Assembly (NCBI GenBank): GCA_005787565.1
Contig: SYAP01000349.1
Location: 1-41,387, forward strand
Direction: 5' to 3'
Source of the DNA: Verrucomicrobiaceae bacterium
GTDB lineage: Bacteria; Verrucomicrobiota; Verrucomicrobiia; Verrucomicrobiales; Akkermansiaceae
Length of the DNA: 41,387 bases
Part shown: one piece after another, positions 6,883-16,358 of the stretch
Position numbering within the stretch: position 1 is the first letter of the stretch
How the letters are laid out: every line of letters begins with the position of its first letter
Program-made: the position numbers and the translations under genes
The notes under the pieces: model-generated
What the model was told of the DNA's origin: nothing
The model's input: the letters and a program-made list of their open reading frames with translations, nothing else
The model's database searches: none

Positions 6883-9800
6883 ATGATTTCCATGGTTTTA
6901 CAAGTGATCAGATGGTTGCCGCGAGGCGTTTCGAGTCCGGTGGGGGTTCCGCATTGGGGGTGGAGGATTGCGGCGTGGGTGCTGGTGTTTTGTCTGGGGA
7001 TGCCGACGGGTGGGGTGTCGGCGGCGGTTTCGTCTAACAGAGAGCGAATGGGTTCTGTTTTTGTTTGGAAGAAGCCGGCACCTTTTATGGTTAGCGGTGG
7101 GCGGTGGGAGCCATGGCGGGCGGAGGCTGGGGCGGGGTCGACGTTTTCCGAGCGGTGGCGGACGGCCTGGGCGGGGCGGGCGATTTCCGTGACGGGTGGT
7201 GGAGATGAGCGGTGGTCGCCTGCGGATTTGCAGTTGGTGACGACGCTGATGGAGCAGGAAGGAGACGTGCCAGCCGGTGGGTTGCCGATCGACCCGGCGG
7301 CGGGCGGGATCCCGGTGTTAGAGAATGTGGCGGGGAAGTGTGTGATCACTGGTGAGGTTTCCGACGCGGTGAGTCTGGATCCTCTGAAGGGAGCGATTGT
7401 GGACGTGATCGGGACGGGGCGGACGGTGGAGACGGATGCTGCGGGGCGGTTCAGGATCGAGGGAATCGCTGCGGGGACTTATACGTTGGAGGCATCGATG
7501 CTTGGGTATTTCGCGGAGACATCGGTGGTGACAGCGATTGAGGCGCAGGCGGCTGATACGCGGTTCGGTTTGAGAGAGAAGCCGTCGGATGATTCAAGTG
7601 AAGAGTATACGTTGGAGGAAGAGACGGTGGTGGGGGAGTATCAGGGGGATTCGGGGGGGGATTTGTTCATCGATCTCGAGCTGACCAATACGGTCATTTC
7701 GGGCATTTCTAAAGAGGAGTTCACCAAGACGGGGGTGAGCGATGCGGCGGGGGCAGTTGGGAAGATCTCGGGGGCAAACAGTGTGGGTGGGAAATTCGCT
7801 GTGGTTCGTGGTCTTGCCGACAGGTATGTCACGACGCTATTCAATGGTGCTGCCATTTCTTCAGCCGATCCGTCCCGCAAGGCGGTGCAATTGGATATCT
7901 TTCCGACGGTTGCACTTCAGGGAATTGACATCAACAAGACCTACCTTCCGTCTCTTCCCGGGGATTTTGGCGGTGGAACGATCCAGATCCAGTCCTTGAA
8001 CATTCCGGACGAGCGAATCATCGAAGCCAAATACAAGATTGGCTGGAATAGCACGCTTGATGACCGGATGTTGGTTCATCCGAACCGGGATCTTGGATTT
8101 TGGGGTGATGTTGATGACCGGATTCCGGATGCACTTTTATGGAATCTCGACCCATCGGGAAATCCGATCTCCTTTGATGCTGGCGGGCGCCGAGTCGCAC
8201 CTCCGCTGAGCACTAACAACGCCAACAGCAACAATAATCCACAACAGCAACAGGCTGCGATCAACGAAGCACTGCGCCAGCAGGCCGCGGCCGACTCGTT
8301 GTTGCCGCGTGTCAGGAGTCTTGAAGCTTCCCAGTCGTGGCTTCCGAAGGTTGAGAAGCCCGAGGCACCACAGAGTTTCTCGCTGGTGTATGGTGACCGC
8401 TTTGAAATTGCCGATGGTGTGACTGCCGGTTTCATTGCAGCGTTTCAGCATGCTACGAGCGATCAGGTGAATCCAAATGGTGCGGAAGCCCGTCTCACCG
8501 CACCGGCACGATCATGGATTGAGGAAAGCTATGCACGCGAAGTGGACTGGTCGGCATATCTTGGTGGTGGTGTTCGAATCGGAGAGAAACATGAGATCTC
8601 ATTGACTTACTTCAAGAAGCACATAGCGACCGACAACATCACGCACGGAACGGATTTCACTGTTGATGGGGATCGATTCGGGGATTTCGCGAACAATGCA
8701 AACATGATCGCACGCTATGGTGCGTCAGCAATCCAGAAGCGGGAATTCTGGACTATTGATCCAGTGATTCGTGAAACTGAGATCATGCAGATCGGAGGTC
8801 GTCACTCCAATGACATAGGTACCACCCTCACCTGGCGGCTTACCGACTCAAATGCGAGCGAGTCCCGCCCGCACACTTCCACTTTCAATACCTCGCTTCT
8901 TGATTTCACGGATCCTCTGATTGCCGCGGAGGCGGCGCGAAGCGCTGACTTCATCTACAACCCATTCCTCGGGAGGATTGCGACGATTGAGCACGATTTC
9001 GTCTCCAGTGCGGCGATTGCAGAATTGAATTCGTTTCGTGAGACACAGCTGATCGACGAGGAGTCCACCGAAATGTCTGGTGAGATCCGGCAAGTGATCG
9101 CATTGACGGATGAAGGTGAGAAGGGTCGGAGATTCGAATTCTCGTTTGGCGGGAATGATATCAAAAAGACACGGATCCAGTCGGGTCGGGTCTATCAACT
9201 TCGGTTTGATGATTGGGAGAATGCGACGAACAGGAATCCCCCGGCTTGGTGGAACAATCAGCCCGGGATCGAGCCATTCTCGCCAGCCAGACCTTTGGCG
9301 CGCAATACCTTTCCGGATGGTTCCGCGTTGCCTGACGGGTTCCGATCCTTAGGTGAATTTCTTGCTGCGAATCCCGGTGAAATCGCCAAATATTTCAACG
9401 GCTATGCCAGCGAGCAAACCGGAAGTGTTCCCGGCACCGGCGCTGGTCCCCGTGCCTCGCAGTACATACGCCCGGATGCGCCCTATTATCTGAATGGCAG
9501 CGGGCTTGAGATCCGCAACGTGGATTCCGAACTCCAACTGCAGGGGATTTACGCCTCGGGAACCTATCACGGAGATTACTGGCGTATCGGGGGTGGGGGG
9601 CGATGGGAGTCTGAAAACAAGTCCTACGAGGTAGCGGCATTACCGCTCAACAGCCTTCAGGAGAATTCACCAGCGCGGTTCGGCACCCTTTCGACCGAGG
9701 TTTTCATTCCATCGCTTTATGGTGGAATTGATATCATTCCTGAAACATCGACGCTGAATGTGGCTTGGTCGCGGACCGTTGCCCGTCCTACGTTTCATGA

Positions 9801-10548
9801 GTTCCTGCCAATCGAGTCGGTGGATCAGGACTCCGGCATTGTCCGGCTTGGTAATCCAAACCTGCTTGAGACCAGCATTGAAAACCTCGACGCTTCCCTA
9901 GACTGGAAATACGAGGACAGCCTCTCCGGCCGATTTTCAGTCTTCCACAAGCTACTTGAGGATCCGATCGTCGTTGTTCAGCGCTCGGACAACGCCACTG
10001 GAGCGAATTTCACCACGTATCAAAATGGTGACCGGGGTTCCATCAATGGCATTGAGTTCGAGGCTGCCTGGCGACATCCGGACAGCCCATTTTCCCTTAG
10101 TGGAAACTACACCTTCATCGACTCGTCGCTGCTTTACAAGGTTAACTCTGGCGATCCGCTCAATCCGCTGTCCCTTGACACCCGGTTTCCCTATCAACCG
10201 AGCCAGATCCTGAACCTGACGCTTGGTTGGGAGCCAGAAGACAGCCCGTGGAGCGCCTTCCTTACCGCGAATTTCACCGATGAGTATCCAACGATTCTTC
10301 GCAGCGACCCTGCCGCCTATGACGTTTGGCTGAAGCCGCAATTCACACTCGATCTTGTAGTCTCGCGCCGAATTGAGATGGATTTCATGACCGGCATCCT
10401 CACCCTCGGCGTTCGCAACCTATTGGACGGAGACTTGCAATATGAGTATCGCGGAGGATCAGGCGGCGACGATCCGCTGGATGGCCTCTCCTATTCCGAC
10501 GAGGGGCCCGGCCGAGGCGTCTATATGGAACTCAAAACCGAGTTCTAA
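6883..10548 (+). CDS. TonB-dependent outer-membrane receptor with carboxypeptidase-regulatory-like domain
   Basis: The 1,221-residue protein imports an unknown ligand across the outer membrane, powered by TonB. The signal segment is at about residues 27-48 (WRIAAWVLVFCLGMPTG) after an unusually long N-terminus; ATG at 6892 is an alternative start. Residues about 150-235 are a CarboxypepD_reg-like beta-sandwich (VITGEVSDA...GRFRIEGIAAGTYTLEA). YTLEEETVVGEY at about 240-251 resembles a TonB box. The plug follows with GGKFAVVRGLADRYVTTLFN, and the barrel runs to the aromatic C-terminus (MELKTEF). An Asn/Gln-rich stretch at about 442-465 probably sits in a loop. Codon use changes near 7670: before it codons mostly end in G, after it they are balanced. 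The gene is first in the locus behind the GTCAC array. Confidence 0.93.
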   Translation: MISMVLQVIRWLPRGVSSPVGVPHWGWRIAAWVLVFCLGMPTGGVSAAVSSNRERMGSVFVWKKPAPFMVSGGRWEPWRAEAGAGSTFSERWRTAWAGRAISVTGGGDERWSPADLQLVTTLMEQEGDVPAGGLPIDPAAGGIPVLENVAGKCVITGEVSDAVSLDPLKGAIVDVIGTGRTVETDAAGRFRIEGIAAGTYTLEASMLGYFAETSVVTAIEAQAADTRFGLREKPSDDSSEEYTLEEETVVGEYQGDSGGDLFIDLELTNTVISGISKEEFTKTGVSDAAGAVGKISGANSVGGKFAVVRGLADRYVTTLFNGAAISSADPSRKAVQLDIFPTVALQGIDINKTYLPSLPGDFGGGTIQIQSLNIPDERIIEAKYKIGWNSTLDDRMLVHPNRDLGFWGDVDDRIPDALLWNLDPSGNPISFDAGGRRVAPPLSTNNANSNNNPQQQQAAINEALRQQAAADSLLPRVRSLEASQSWLPKVEKPEAPQSFSLVYGDRFEIADGVTAGFIAAFQHATSDQVNPNGAEARLTAPARSWIEESYAREVDWSAYLGGGVRIGEKHEISLTYFKKHIATDNITHGTDFTVDGDRFGDFANNANMIARYGASAIQKREFWTIDPVIRETEIMQIGGRHSNDIGTTLTWRLTDSNASESRPHTSTFNTSLLDFTDPLIAAEAARSADFIYNPFLGRIATIEHDFVSSAAIAELNSFRETQLIDEESTEMSGEIRQVIALTDEGEKGRRFEFSFGGNDIKKTRIQSGRVYQLRFDDWENATNRNPPAWWNNQPGIEPFSPARPLARNTFPDGSALPDGFRSLGEFLAANPGEIAKYFNGYASEQTGSVPGTGAGPRASQYIRPDAPYYLNGSGLEIRNVDSELQLQGIYASGTYHGDYWRIGGGGRWESENKSYEVAALPLNSLQENSPARFGTLSTEVFIPSLYGGIDIIPETSTLNVAWSRTVARPTFHEFLPIESVDQDSGIVRLGNPNLLETSIENLDASLDWKYEDSLSGRFSVFHKLLEDPIVVVQRSDNATGANFTTYQNGDRGSINGIEFEAAWRHPDSPFSLSGNYTFIDSSLLYKVNSGDPLNPLSLDTRFPYQPSQILNLTLGWEPEDSPWSAFLTANFTDEYPTILRSDPAAYDVWLKPQFTLDLVVSRRIEMDFMTGILTLGVRNLLDGDLQYEYRGGSGGDDPLDGLSYSDEGPGRGVYMELKTEF

Positions 10549-10574
10549 CATTGGGGCGAAATGGACACACAATC

Positions 10575-10590
10575 CCGCTTATCCAAGCGG
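10575..10590 (+). other. Intercistronic hairpin
   Basis: CCGCTT at 10575-10580 pairs with AAGCGG at 10585-10590 around the loop ATCC, in the 113-bp gap between the receptor and the beta-helix gene. No T-run follows, so transcription termination is not predicted. It could protect or delimit the receptor mRNA. Confidence 0.35.
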
Positions 10591-10661
10591 CAGTCCCGGT
10601 TAACTTCGCTGCGCATGCACCAGTGGAACCCATCCGCTGAACGCAACCATAACGCAACATC

Positions 10662-13600
10662 ATGAAACTGAAACGCACTCGCCTCACGGCGCTATTCGCC
10701 ATCGCCGCCACCGTGCCGCTGGCAGTTCACGGCGCGATTATCGACGTCGTCGCCACGCAGACCGTCAACACCACACCGTTCGGGGTCAACATTGACGCAA
10801 TCACTGCGGACACCACCTGGACCAGTGACAACATCTATATCCTCAAGGACAAGGTTTTTGTCACCAACGGTGCCACCCTAACAATCGAGCCAGGAACAAA
10901 GATCTACTCCACCCTCGACAACAAGGGCACACCTTCAAACAACGATGACGAGTTCGGGTCGCTGGTGATCACTCGTGGAGCGAAGATCAACGCTTGTGGA
11001 ACGGCGGAGAGGCCGATCGTCTTCACGACGATTGACGAGCTTGAAGCCGAGACCCAAACCGACTACGATGGTGACACTTTTGTTGCCGAGGCTCCCACCG
11101 CCACCACATCCGGCCGTTGGGGGGGAATTGTGGTCCTTGGCAGCGCTCCGATTGCTACTTACACCACGGGTCCGACCAATGTTGGAGAGAACCGCATTGA
11201 AGGATTCCAGCCTGCCGCTTCCGCCGACCTTGATGGGGATGGCCGCTCCGACGTCATCGAATACGGTGGTGCGATCGCATCCGACGACTCGGGTAGTTTG
11301 AAATATATTTCCATCCGCCACGGCGGATATGTCTATGCCGGTTCCAATGAGATCAACGGCCTCACTCTTGGTGGAGTTGGAAATGGCACTGAAATCAGCC
11401 ACATTGAAGTGTTCGCGAACAAGGATGACGGAATCGAGTTTTTCGGTGGTACGGTCAACACCAGCCACATTCTCCTAGCCTTCAACTTTGATGACAGTTT
11501 CGACATCGATGAAGGATACAACGGCACCAACCAGTTCTGGTTTGCCGTGCAGAATCCGCTCGAAGGTGACGGAACCACCCGTGCCTATGACAATGGCGGC
11601 GAGTGGGATGGTGTTACCGGCACTGTTGGCAACTATGCGGACAATTCCGCGCCAACGATTTACAATGCTACTTTTGTCGGTTCAGGCACCGGAGTGGATG
11701 CACTCTATTCCGGTTCAGTTCCATCGGGCAACGATAAGGGAAACAATGCGATCTTTCTCGATGACCGCTTCAAAGGGATGATCTATAACTCCGTTTTCGA
11801 TGACTTCGCACGGGATGTGATCGGCTCCGCCGGTGATGGCCCCGGGACAGGACTCACTTTCGCCCACAACACCGTCGGTCGTTTCGGCGGAGGCACTCCT
11901 GGGACCAACCTGAGCTATGTTTCGGATTCAGGTGCGGCCAACACTTTCTTCAATGGTTCCGGAACACCGATCAATGGCAACAGTGACGGCGGTGTTGATC
12001 CCCTCTATTCGGCTTACGAGCGCAATAGCGCACTTGAGCTCGAAGTGCTTGATCCACGTCCTTCCAGCTTGTCGCCGCTTTGGGTCACCAACGGTGCAAC
12101 CCTTCAAGCCGGGGCTCCCGTGACGGTAGACTTCCGTGGTGCTTTCGGTACTGAGAACTGGGCAGCCGGATGGACCCGCTATGATCAGCTCGGATACCTC
12201 ACCTCGACTGTTGATGTCGTCGCGGAGCAGACCGTCAACACGACTCCGTTCGGTGTGAACGTTGATGCGATCACGGTTGATACCACATGGACTGCGGACA
12301 AGGTTTACATTCTCAAGGACAAGGTATTCGTCACGAACGGCGCCACCCTCACCATCGAGCCAGGTACGAAGATCTATTCCACCCTCGATAACAAAGGCAC
12401 GCCATCGAACAACGACGACGAGTTCGGTTCGCTTGTTATCACCCGTGGTGCGAATATCATGGCTGAAGGCACTGCCGAATCACCAATTACCTTCACCACG
12501 ATTGATGAACTCGAAGCCGAGCGTCGTGTGGATCTTGATGGTGACGGTGTGGTGGCCGAAATGCCGACGTCGAACACTTCGGGCCGTTGGGGTGGTATTG
12601 TGATTCTGGGCAGCGCTCCGATCGCAACCTACACCACCGGACCGACCAACGTTGGAGAGAACCGCATCGAAGGGTTCCAGCCTGCCGCTTCCGCCGACCT
12701 TGATGGCGATGGCCGCTCGGACGTGATCGAATACGGCGGTGTGAACTCGGCTGACAATTCGGGTGTGCTGAAATACATCTCCATCCGCCATGGCGGCTAT
12801 GTGTATGCCGGTGCGAATGAGATCAATGGTCTCACACTTGGTGGTGTCGGCAATGGCACGGAAATCAGTTATATCGAGGTTTATGCGAACAAGGACGACG
12901 GGATTGAGTTTTTCGGTGGTTCGGTGAACACGAGTCACATCGTCCTTGCCTTCAACTTCGATGACAGCTTCGACATCGACGAAGGATACAACGGCATCAA
13001 CCAGTTCTGGTTTGCCATTCAGAATCCGCTTGAAGCCGATGGCACCACCCGTGCTTACGACAACGGCGGCGAATGGGACGGTGTCACCGGAACGATCGGG
13101 GATTATTCCACCAACTCCGCGCCCACCATTTACAATGCCACCTTCATCGGTACCGGCACCGGAGTGGATGCGGCCTATTCGGGATCCGTCCCCTCAGGCA
13201 ATGACAAGGGTAACAATGCGATCTATATAGACGACCGCTTCAAGGGGAAAATCTACAACTCCGTGTTCGATGATTTCGCCCGCGATGTGGTGGGTTCCGC
13301 AAGCGATGGTCCGGGCACCGGTCTTGTGTTCGCTCACAACACCGTCGGTCGCTTCGGTGGTGGCAGCTATACCGGCACGAATGCCAGCAACCTCAGTTAC
13401 GTTTCCGACAGCGGTGCGGCGAACACGTTCTTCAACGGTTCCGGCTCGCCGATCAACGGCAACAGCAATGGTGGTGTGAATCCCGCATACACGGTCTATG
13501 AGCGCAATGAGGACTTCACGCTGGCCGCGATCGATCCGCGTCCTTCGAGCAACTCGCCGCTTTGGGTTGGGTCTTCGAAGCTCCAGCCCGGAGCTCCGGT

Positions 13601-14027
13601 TGCCACGACGTATCGTGGTGCATTCGGATCGGAAAACTGGGCTGCGGGATGGACGAAGATGAGCCAAACCGGAGAGCTTCTTGGCCTTGCCCCAGCTTCG
13701 GGTTCGGGTTCAGGCGAGCCTCCGTTCGCGGATGTTGATGCTGACGGGATTTCCGACACCCTGGAAGCGTCGCCTGCGCTTGCCGGTCTTGGTTTCACCG
13801 TTGGTGCGAACAATGCCGCGCTGTTTGCGGACCTCTACACGGAGACTTCGATCCAGGACCTTCGCGGCACCGGCTTGATTCTTCAGAAGACCGGCAGCAA
13901 TGTGAATCTGACGCTCGACATCGAGTCGTCCGACACGCTCAGCGGCTGGGTTCCTGCGGGCACCATGACCGGCACGATCACCGGAGTTCCGGAAGACAAG
14001 CAGTTCTTCCGCCTGAAAATCGATTGA
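10662..14027 (+). CDS. Secreted beta-helix protein with two tandem domains of about 490 residues
   Basis: The 1,121-residue protein begins with a signal peptide (residues 1-25, ending VHGA). Two near-identical units follow, residues 28-515 and 518-1008. Each opens with DVVA-QTVNTTPFGVN and contains VFVTNGATLTIEPGTKIYS, ADLDGDGRSDVIEYGG, FFGG-VNTSH and FNFDDSFDIDEGYNG. The 'VTNGATLTIEPGT' opening and the Gly/Asn/Asp-rich rungs indicate a right-handed parallel beta-helix; DxDGDGxxD motifs suggest calcium binding. Residues 1009-1121 hold another DVDADGISD motif and a C-terminal segment typical of secreted verrucomicrobial proteins (SGW...QFFRLKID). It sits directly after a TonB receptor and before the energising genes, so a surface role in substrate capture or hydrolysis is inferred. 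No catalytic residues are recognisable. Confidence 0.85.
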   Translation: MKLKRTRLTALFAIAATVPLAVHGAIIDVVATQTVNTTPFGVNIDAITADTTWTSDNIYILKDKVFVTNGATLTIEPGTKIYSTLDNKGTPSNNDDEFGSLVITRGAKINACGTAERPIVFTTIDELEAETQTDYDGDTFVAEAPTATTSGRWGGIVVLGSAPIATYTTGPTNVGENRIEGFQPAASADLDGDGRSDVIEYGGAIASDDSGSLKYISIRHGGYVYAGSNEINGLTLGGVGNGTEISHIEVFANKDDGIEFFGGTVNTSHILLAFNFDDSFDIDEGYNGTNQFWFAVQNPLEGDGTTRAYDNGGEWDGVTGTVGNYADNSAPTIYNATFVGSGTGVDALYSGSVPSGNDKGNNAIFLDDRFKGMIYNSVFDDFARDVIGSAGDGPGTGLTFAHNTVGRFGGGTPGTNLSYVSDSGAANTFFNGSGTPINGNSDGGVDPLYSAYERNSALELEVLDPRPSSLSPLWVTNGATLQAGAPVTVDFRGAFGTENWAAGWTRYDQLGYLTSTVDVVAEQTVNTTPFGVNVDAITVDTTWTADKVYILKDKVFVTNGATLTIEPGTKIYSTLDNKGTPSNNDDEFGSLVITRGANIMAEGTAESPITFTTIDELEAERRVDLDGDGVVAEMPTSNTSGRWGGIVILGSAPIATYTTGPTNVGENRIEGFQPAASADLDGDGRSDVIEYGGVNSADNSGVLKYISIRHGGYVYAGANEINGLTLGGVGNGTEISYIEVYANKDDGIEFFGGSVNTSHIVLAFNFDDSFDIDEGYNGINQFWFAIQNPLEADGTTRAYDNGGEWDGVTGTIGDYSTNSAPTIYNATFIGTGTGVDAAYSGSVPSGNDKGNNAIYIDDRFKGKIYNSVFDDFARDVVGSASDGPGTGLVFAHNTVGRFGGGSYTGTNASNLSYVSDSGAANTFFNGSGSPINGNSNGGVNPAYTVYERNEDFTLAAIDPRPSSNSPLWVGSSKLQPGAPVATTYRGAFGSENWAAGWTKMSQTGELLGLAPASGSGSGEPPFADVDADGISDTLEASPALAGLGFTVGANNAALFADLYTETSIQDLRGTGLILQKTGSNVNLTLDIESSDTLSGWVPAGTMTGTITGVPEDKQFFRLKID
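10743..12203 (+). repeat. Beta-helix domain, tandem copy 1
   Basis: This is the first copy of the internal duplication, paired with 12213-13685 at an offset of 1,470 bp at its start and 1,479 bp at its end. The 9-bp drift comes from small in-frame indels near GRFGGG and SPLWV. By eye the two protein copies are roughly 80-90% identical, while third codon positions differ widely. That indicates an old duplication kept under protein-level selection, with some stretches (around 11180-11240 against 12650-12710) still nearly identical in DNA. Confidence 0.85.
12213..13685 (+). repeat. Beta-helix domain, tandem copy 2
   Basis: This is the second copy of the duplicated domain, beginning DVVAEQTVNTTPF. 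Compared with copy 1 it has SYTGTNASNLSYV where copy 1 has TPGTNLSYV, and GSSKLQPGAPV where copy 1 has TNGATLQAGAPV. It joins directly to the short Gly/Ser linker SGSGSGEPP and the C-terminal region. Confidence 0.85.
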
Positions 14028-14071
14028 TCGTCACATGGAGCCCCCGGGCTCCTGACGAAATTGTCACAAGG

Positions 14072-14111
14072 GGGTCGTCGGCAAAAGCCGGCGGCCCTTC
14101 TTTTCTTCTCC
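14072..14111 (+). terminator. Attenuator-like intrinsic terminator inside the locus
   Basis: The arm at 14072-14082 pairs with 14087-14097 around an AAAA loop. The stem is 11 bp and includes two G-U pairs. A pyrimidine tract (TTCTTTTCTTCTCC) follows. A smaller hairpin, GGAGCC-CCCG-GGCTCC, precedes it at 14038-14053. Lying 45 bp after the beta-helix stop and before the DUF3450 start, it could make the receptor and beta-helix mRNA more abundant than the downstream energy genes. Two GTCAC words at 14030 and 14063, 33 bp (three times 11) apart, flank the small hairpin and might be a weak second Pho-like site. Confidence 0.5.
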
Positions 14112-14122
14112 CCGTCCACGCC

Positions 14123-14902
14123 ATGCGCCACCTTTTTCTAACAATCACACTCGCTTCCAGCCCGCTTGTTCTGGCCCAGGAAGTCAAACCGACACCCACC
14201 GAGGAGCTTCGCACAACTGTCCGCGAGTGGGTGGAAACGATGCGGAAAATCCAGCAGGAAGAGAACGATTGGGCACGCGATCAGGAGGTCCTTGCGAACT
14301 ACAAGGAGGGCCTTGAGAAGGAGATTGCGGGGCTCAAGGAGCAGATTGCTGCGGCGAAAACGAGAAAGGACGGCATCGACAAGGAATCGGCGGACAAGCT
14401 TGCTGAGCGTGACCGCTACGTGAGCGCCAAGGTTCGTTTCACCGAACTGGTGCGACAGATCGAAGAGAGCGCAGCCGAGATTACTCCCCTCGTTCCTGAG
14501 TCCCTGTTGTCGGACCCGAAAGTCGCACAGGCCATCGAAGACATGAAGCGAGACCTTGCGCTGCCTGTTGAGAAGCGCGGTGAAGGCCTGTCCAAGCGTC
14601 TGCTCAATGTGATCAATCTTGTTTCCGAGTCCGAGAAGTTTCAACAATCCGTTCATTTGAGGTCGGAGCTTCATCGGGATTCGAATGGCAAGGAGTTCAA
14701 CATGCAGGTCATCTATTTTGGTCTGGCGATCGCTTATGCGGTCAATGACGAGGGAACTTTCGCTTTGGTGGGTCAGCCAGGTCCTGAGGGATGGAAGTTT
14801 GAAGAAAAGTCCGAACTCGCAGCTGAGATTCTCAACCTGGTCATCACCACCCGCGGCGACAAAGACGCTGCATTCATTCCTCTTCCATTTTCCAAGCCAT
14901 GA
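14123..14902 (+). CDS. DUF3450 periplasmic coiled-coil protein of the TonB module
   Basis: I chose ATG 14123 because it yields a signal peptide (MRHLFLTITLASSPLVLAQ); the longer frame runs back through the terminator hairpin. The mature protein, about 240 of 259 residues, starts with a long charged coiled coil at about 20-125 (NYKEGLEKEIAGLKEQIAAA). A globular region follows with VYFG/IYFGLAIAYAV-like strands and FALVGQPGPEGW. DUF3450 proteins are typically encoded just before TtpC-like ExbB, ExbB, ExbD and TonB in marine Gammaproteobacteria, including the Vibrio TonB2 cluster, and the same order occurs here. Its molecular role is not established; a periplasmic accessory to energy transfer is inferred. 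Its stop overlaps the next start by 4 bp. Confidence 0.85.
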   Translation: MRHLFLTITLASSPLVLAQEVKPTPTEELRTTVREWVETMRKIQQEENDWARDQEVLANYKEGLEKEIAGLKEQIAAAKTRKDGIDKESADKLAERDRYVSAKVRFTELVRQIEESAAEITPLVPESLLSDPKVAQAIEDMKRDLALPVEKRGEGLSKRLLNVINLVSESEKFQQSVHLRSELHRDSNGKEFNMQVIYFGLAIAYAVNDEGTFALVGQPGPEGWKFEEKSELAAEILNLVITTRGDKDAAFIPLPFSKP

Positions 14903-16353
14903 TCCCCCGTCTATTCGCAATTACCTTGTTCGGCCTTGCAAGTCTGGATGCCGCTGGGCCTGTTGAACAGGCCCGCGCCGACCTCGATAAGGCTGTGGTT
15001 GAGCTCGGCCAAACACAACGCGAGTATGCCGACTTGCGACGTGCCTTGTATCGGGACATCAACCGTCTCGATGATGAAGCGTTGACGCTCGCGAAGGAGC
15101 TCAAGTTGCTCCAACAGTCGGAAGAGTCGGTTACGGCGGATTCACGCCGGCTGGATTCCGAGATTGAAGCGCGCAAGACGGATTTCAATTATGCGGCTGG
15201 GATTCTAAACCAGTATTCGAAGTCCCTAGTAACCCGGCTCCATCCCGCCGAGAACCAGATCTATCTTGAGGCGATTGAGAAGCTCGATCAGGCGGCCGGT
15301 TCCAAGGCAGACAATCCAACGGGCGAATTGGAGGAACGAATCAAGGTGCTTGAATTGGGATTGTCACGGATCAAGGCTAGCGCCGGCGGACACCGGTTTG
15401 AAGGGAAAGCACTTCGGAATGGCAGCGAGTCGCTTGAAGGGACTCTTCTGGTTACCGGCCCATCGGTCTTCTTCTCAGCCAAATCGGGCGGCTTCGAAGG
15501 AGTTGCGACATTCGCCGAAACGGGGACCGCATTGCCCAATGTGGTATCGGTGGGCGAATCCAACGGTGCCATCGCTTCCGCAGTTACCGGAGAGGGAGGA
15601 AGCCTTCCTTTCGATGGGACCATGGGAAAGGCGCTTCTTACCGCAGAGGCTCAAGACTCCCTCATGGAGACGATCGAGAAGGGCGGACTGGTCGGTCACT
15701 GCATCCTTTTGCTCGGTGCGATCTCGCTGATCATTACGGTGTTCAAGTTTTTCGAGATCACACGTTTCCCTGTTCCCGATCGCCGCGCCATCAACGCCAT
15801 TCTGGACCTGCTTGTCACCGGTGACCACGCCGGCGCGAAAAAGGCGGCAGCCTCACTCAAAGGCATGGCCGGAGAGGTGGTGAAGGTTGGTGTGGAGCAG
15901 TTCTATCAGAAGAGGAAGGTGCTTGAGGAGACGATTTACGAAAAGCTGATAGATGTGAAGCCCCGTCTCGAGCGCTTTCTGCCATTCCTTGCCCTGACAG
16001 CCGCGACCGGGCCTTTGCTCGGGCTTCTGGGGACGGTTTTGGGGATCATCAAGACGTTCCAGGCGATGGTTATTTACGGAACCGGCAACGCCAAGAATTT
16101 CTCCGCCGGTATTTCCGAAGCACTGATCACCACGGCCGAGGGTCTGGTAGTCGCCATTCCGGTGCTGATCCTACATGGGCTCATGAAGGGATTGGCCAAG
16201 GGCAAAGCCGGAGAAATTGAAAGCATTGCAATCGCGCTGGTGAACGGAACCAGTGAGCTAGACAAGAATCACAAGCCGATCGTCACAAGCAGAAGTCCGG
16301 ATGATGACGACGATGACTTCGTGCTCAATGCGGTCCAATCCAACCCTGCCTGA
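14899..16353 (+). CDS. N-terminally extended MotA/TolQ/ExbB protein (TtpC-like)
   Basis: The 484-residue protein has a signal peptide (residues 1-18) and a periplasmic extension of about 240 residues. The extension has a coiled coil (about 20-95) and a beta-rich part (about 165-235). A MotA/TolQ/ExbB channel domain follows with membrane segments at about 262-285 (GHCILLLGAISLIITVFKF), 357-385 (TGPLLGLLGTVLGIIKTF) and 405-430 (ALITTAEGLVVAIPVLIL). The extension before the first helix is the hallmark of TtpC, the fourth component required by Vibrio TonB2 systems. It is proposed to couple the proton-motive ExbB-ExbD complex to TonB through the periplasm. The acidic tail DDDDDDF is noteworthy. 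It is co-translated with DUF3450 (ATGA overlap) and sits 5 bp before the second ExbB. Confidence 0.9.
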   Translation: MIPRLFAITLFGLASLDAAGPVEQARADLDKAVVELGQTQREYADLRRALYRDINRLDDEALTLAKELKLLQQSEESVTADSRRLDSEIEARKTDFNYAAGILNQYSKSLVTRLHPAENQIYLEAIEKLDQAAGSKADNPTGELEERIKVLELGLSRIKASAGGHRFEGKALRNGSESLEGTLLVTGPSVFFSAKSGGFEGVATFAETGTALPNVVSVGESNGAIASAVTGEGGSLPFDGTMGKALLTAEAQDSLMETIEKGGLVGHCILLLGAISLIITVFKFFEITRFPVPDRRAINAILDLLVTGDHAGAKKAAASLKGMAGEVVKVGVEQFYQKRKVLEETIYEKLIDVKPRLERFLPFLALTAATGPLLGLLGTVLGIIKTFQAMVIYGTGNAKNFSAGISEALITTAEGLVVAIPVLILHGLMKGLAKGKAGEIESIAIALVNGTSELDKNHKPIVTSRSPDDDDDDFVLNAVQSNPA

Positions 16354-16358
16354 TCGCG

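Noticed and set aside
8206-8262. Asn/Gln-rich run in the TonB receptor considered as a repeat-expansion or frameshift zone
   Set aside because: It stays in frame, is flanked by normal receptor sequence and is compatible with an extracellular or periplasmic loop.
10743-13685. Direct repeat of about 1.47 kb considered as a tandem insertion element or assembly duplication
   Set aside because: The copies are in one continuous reading frame and differ at many synonymous sites, so this is an old domain duplication and not an IS or an assembly artefact.
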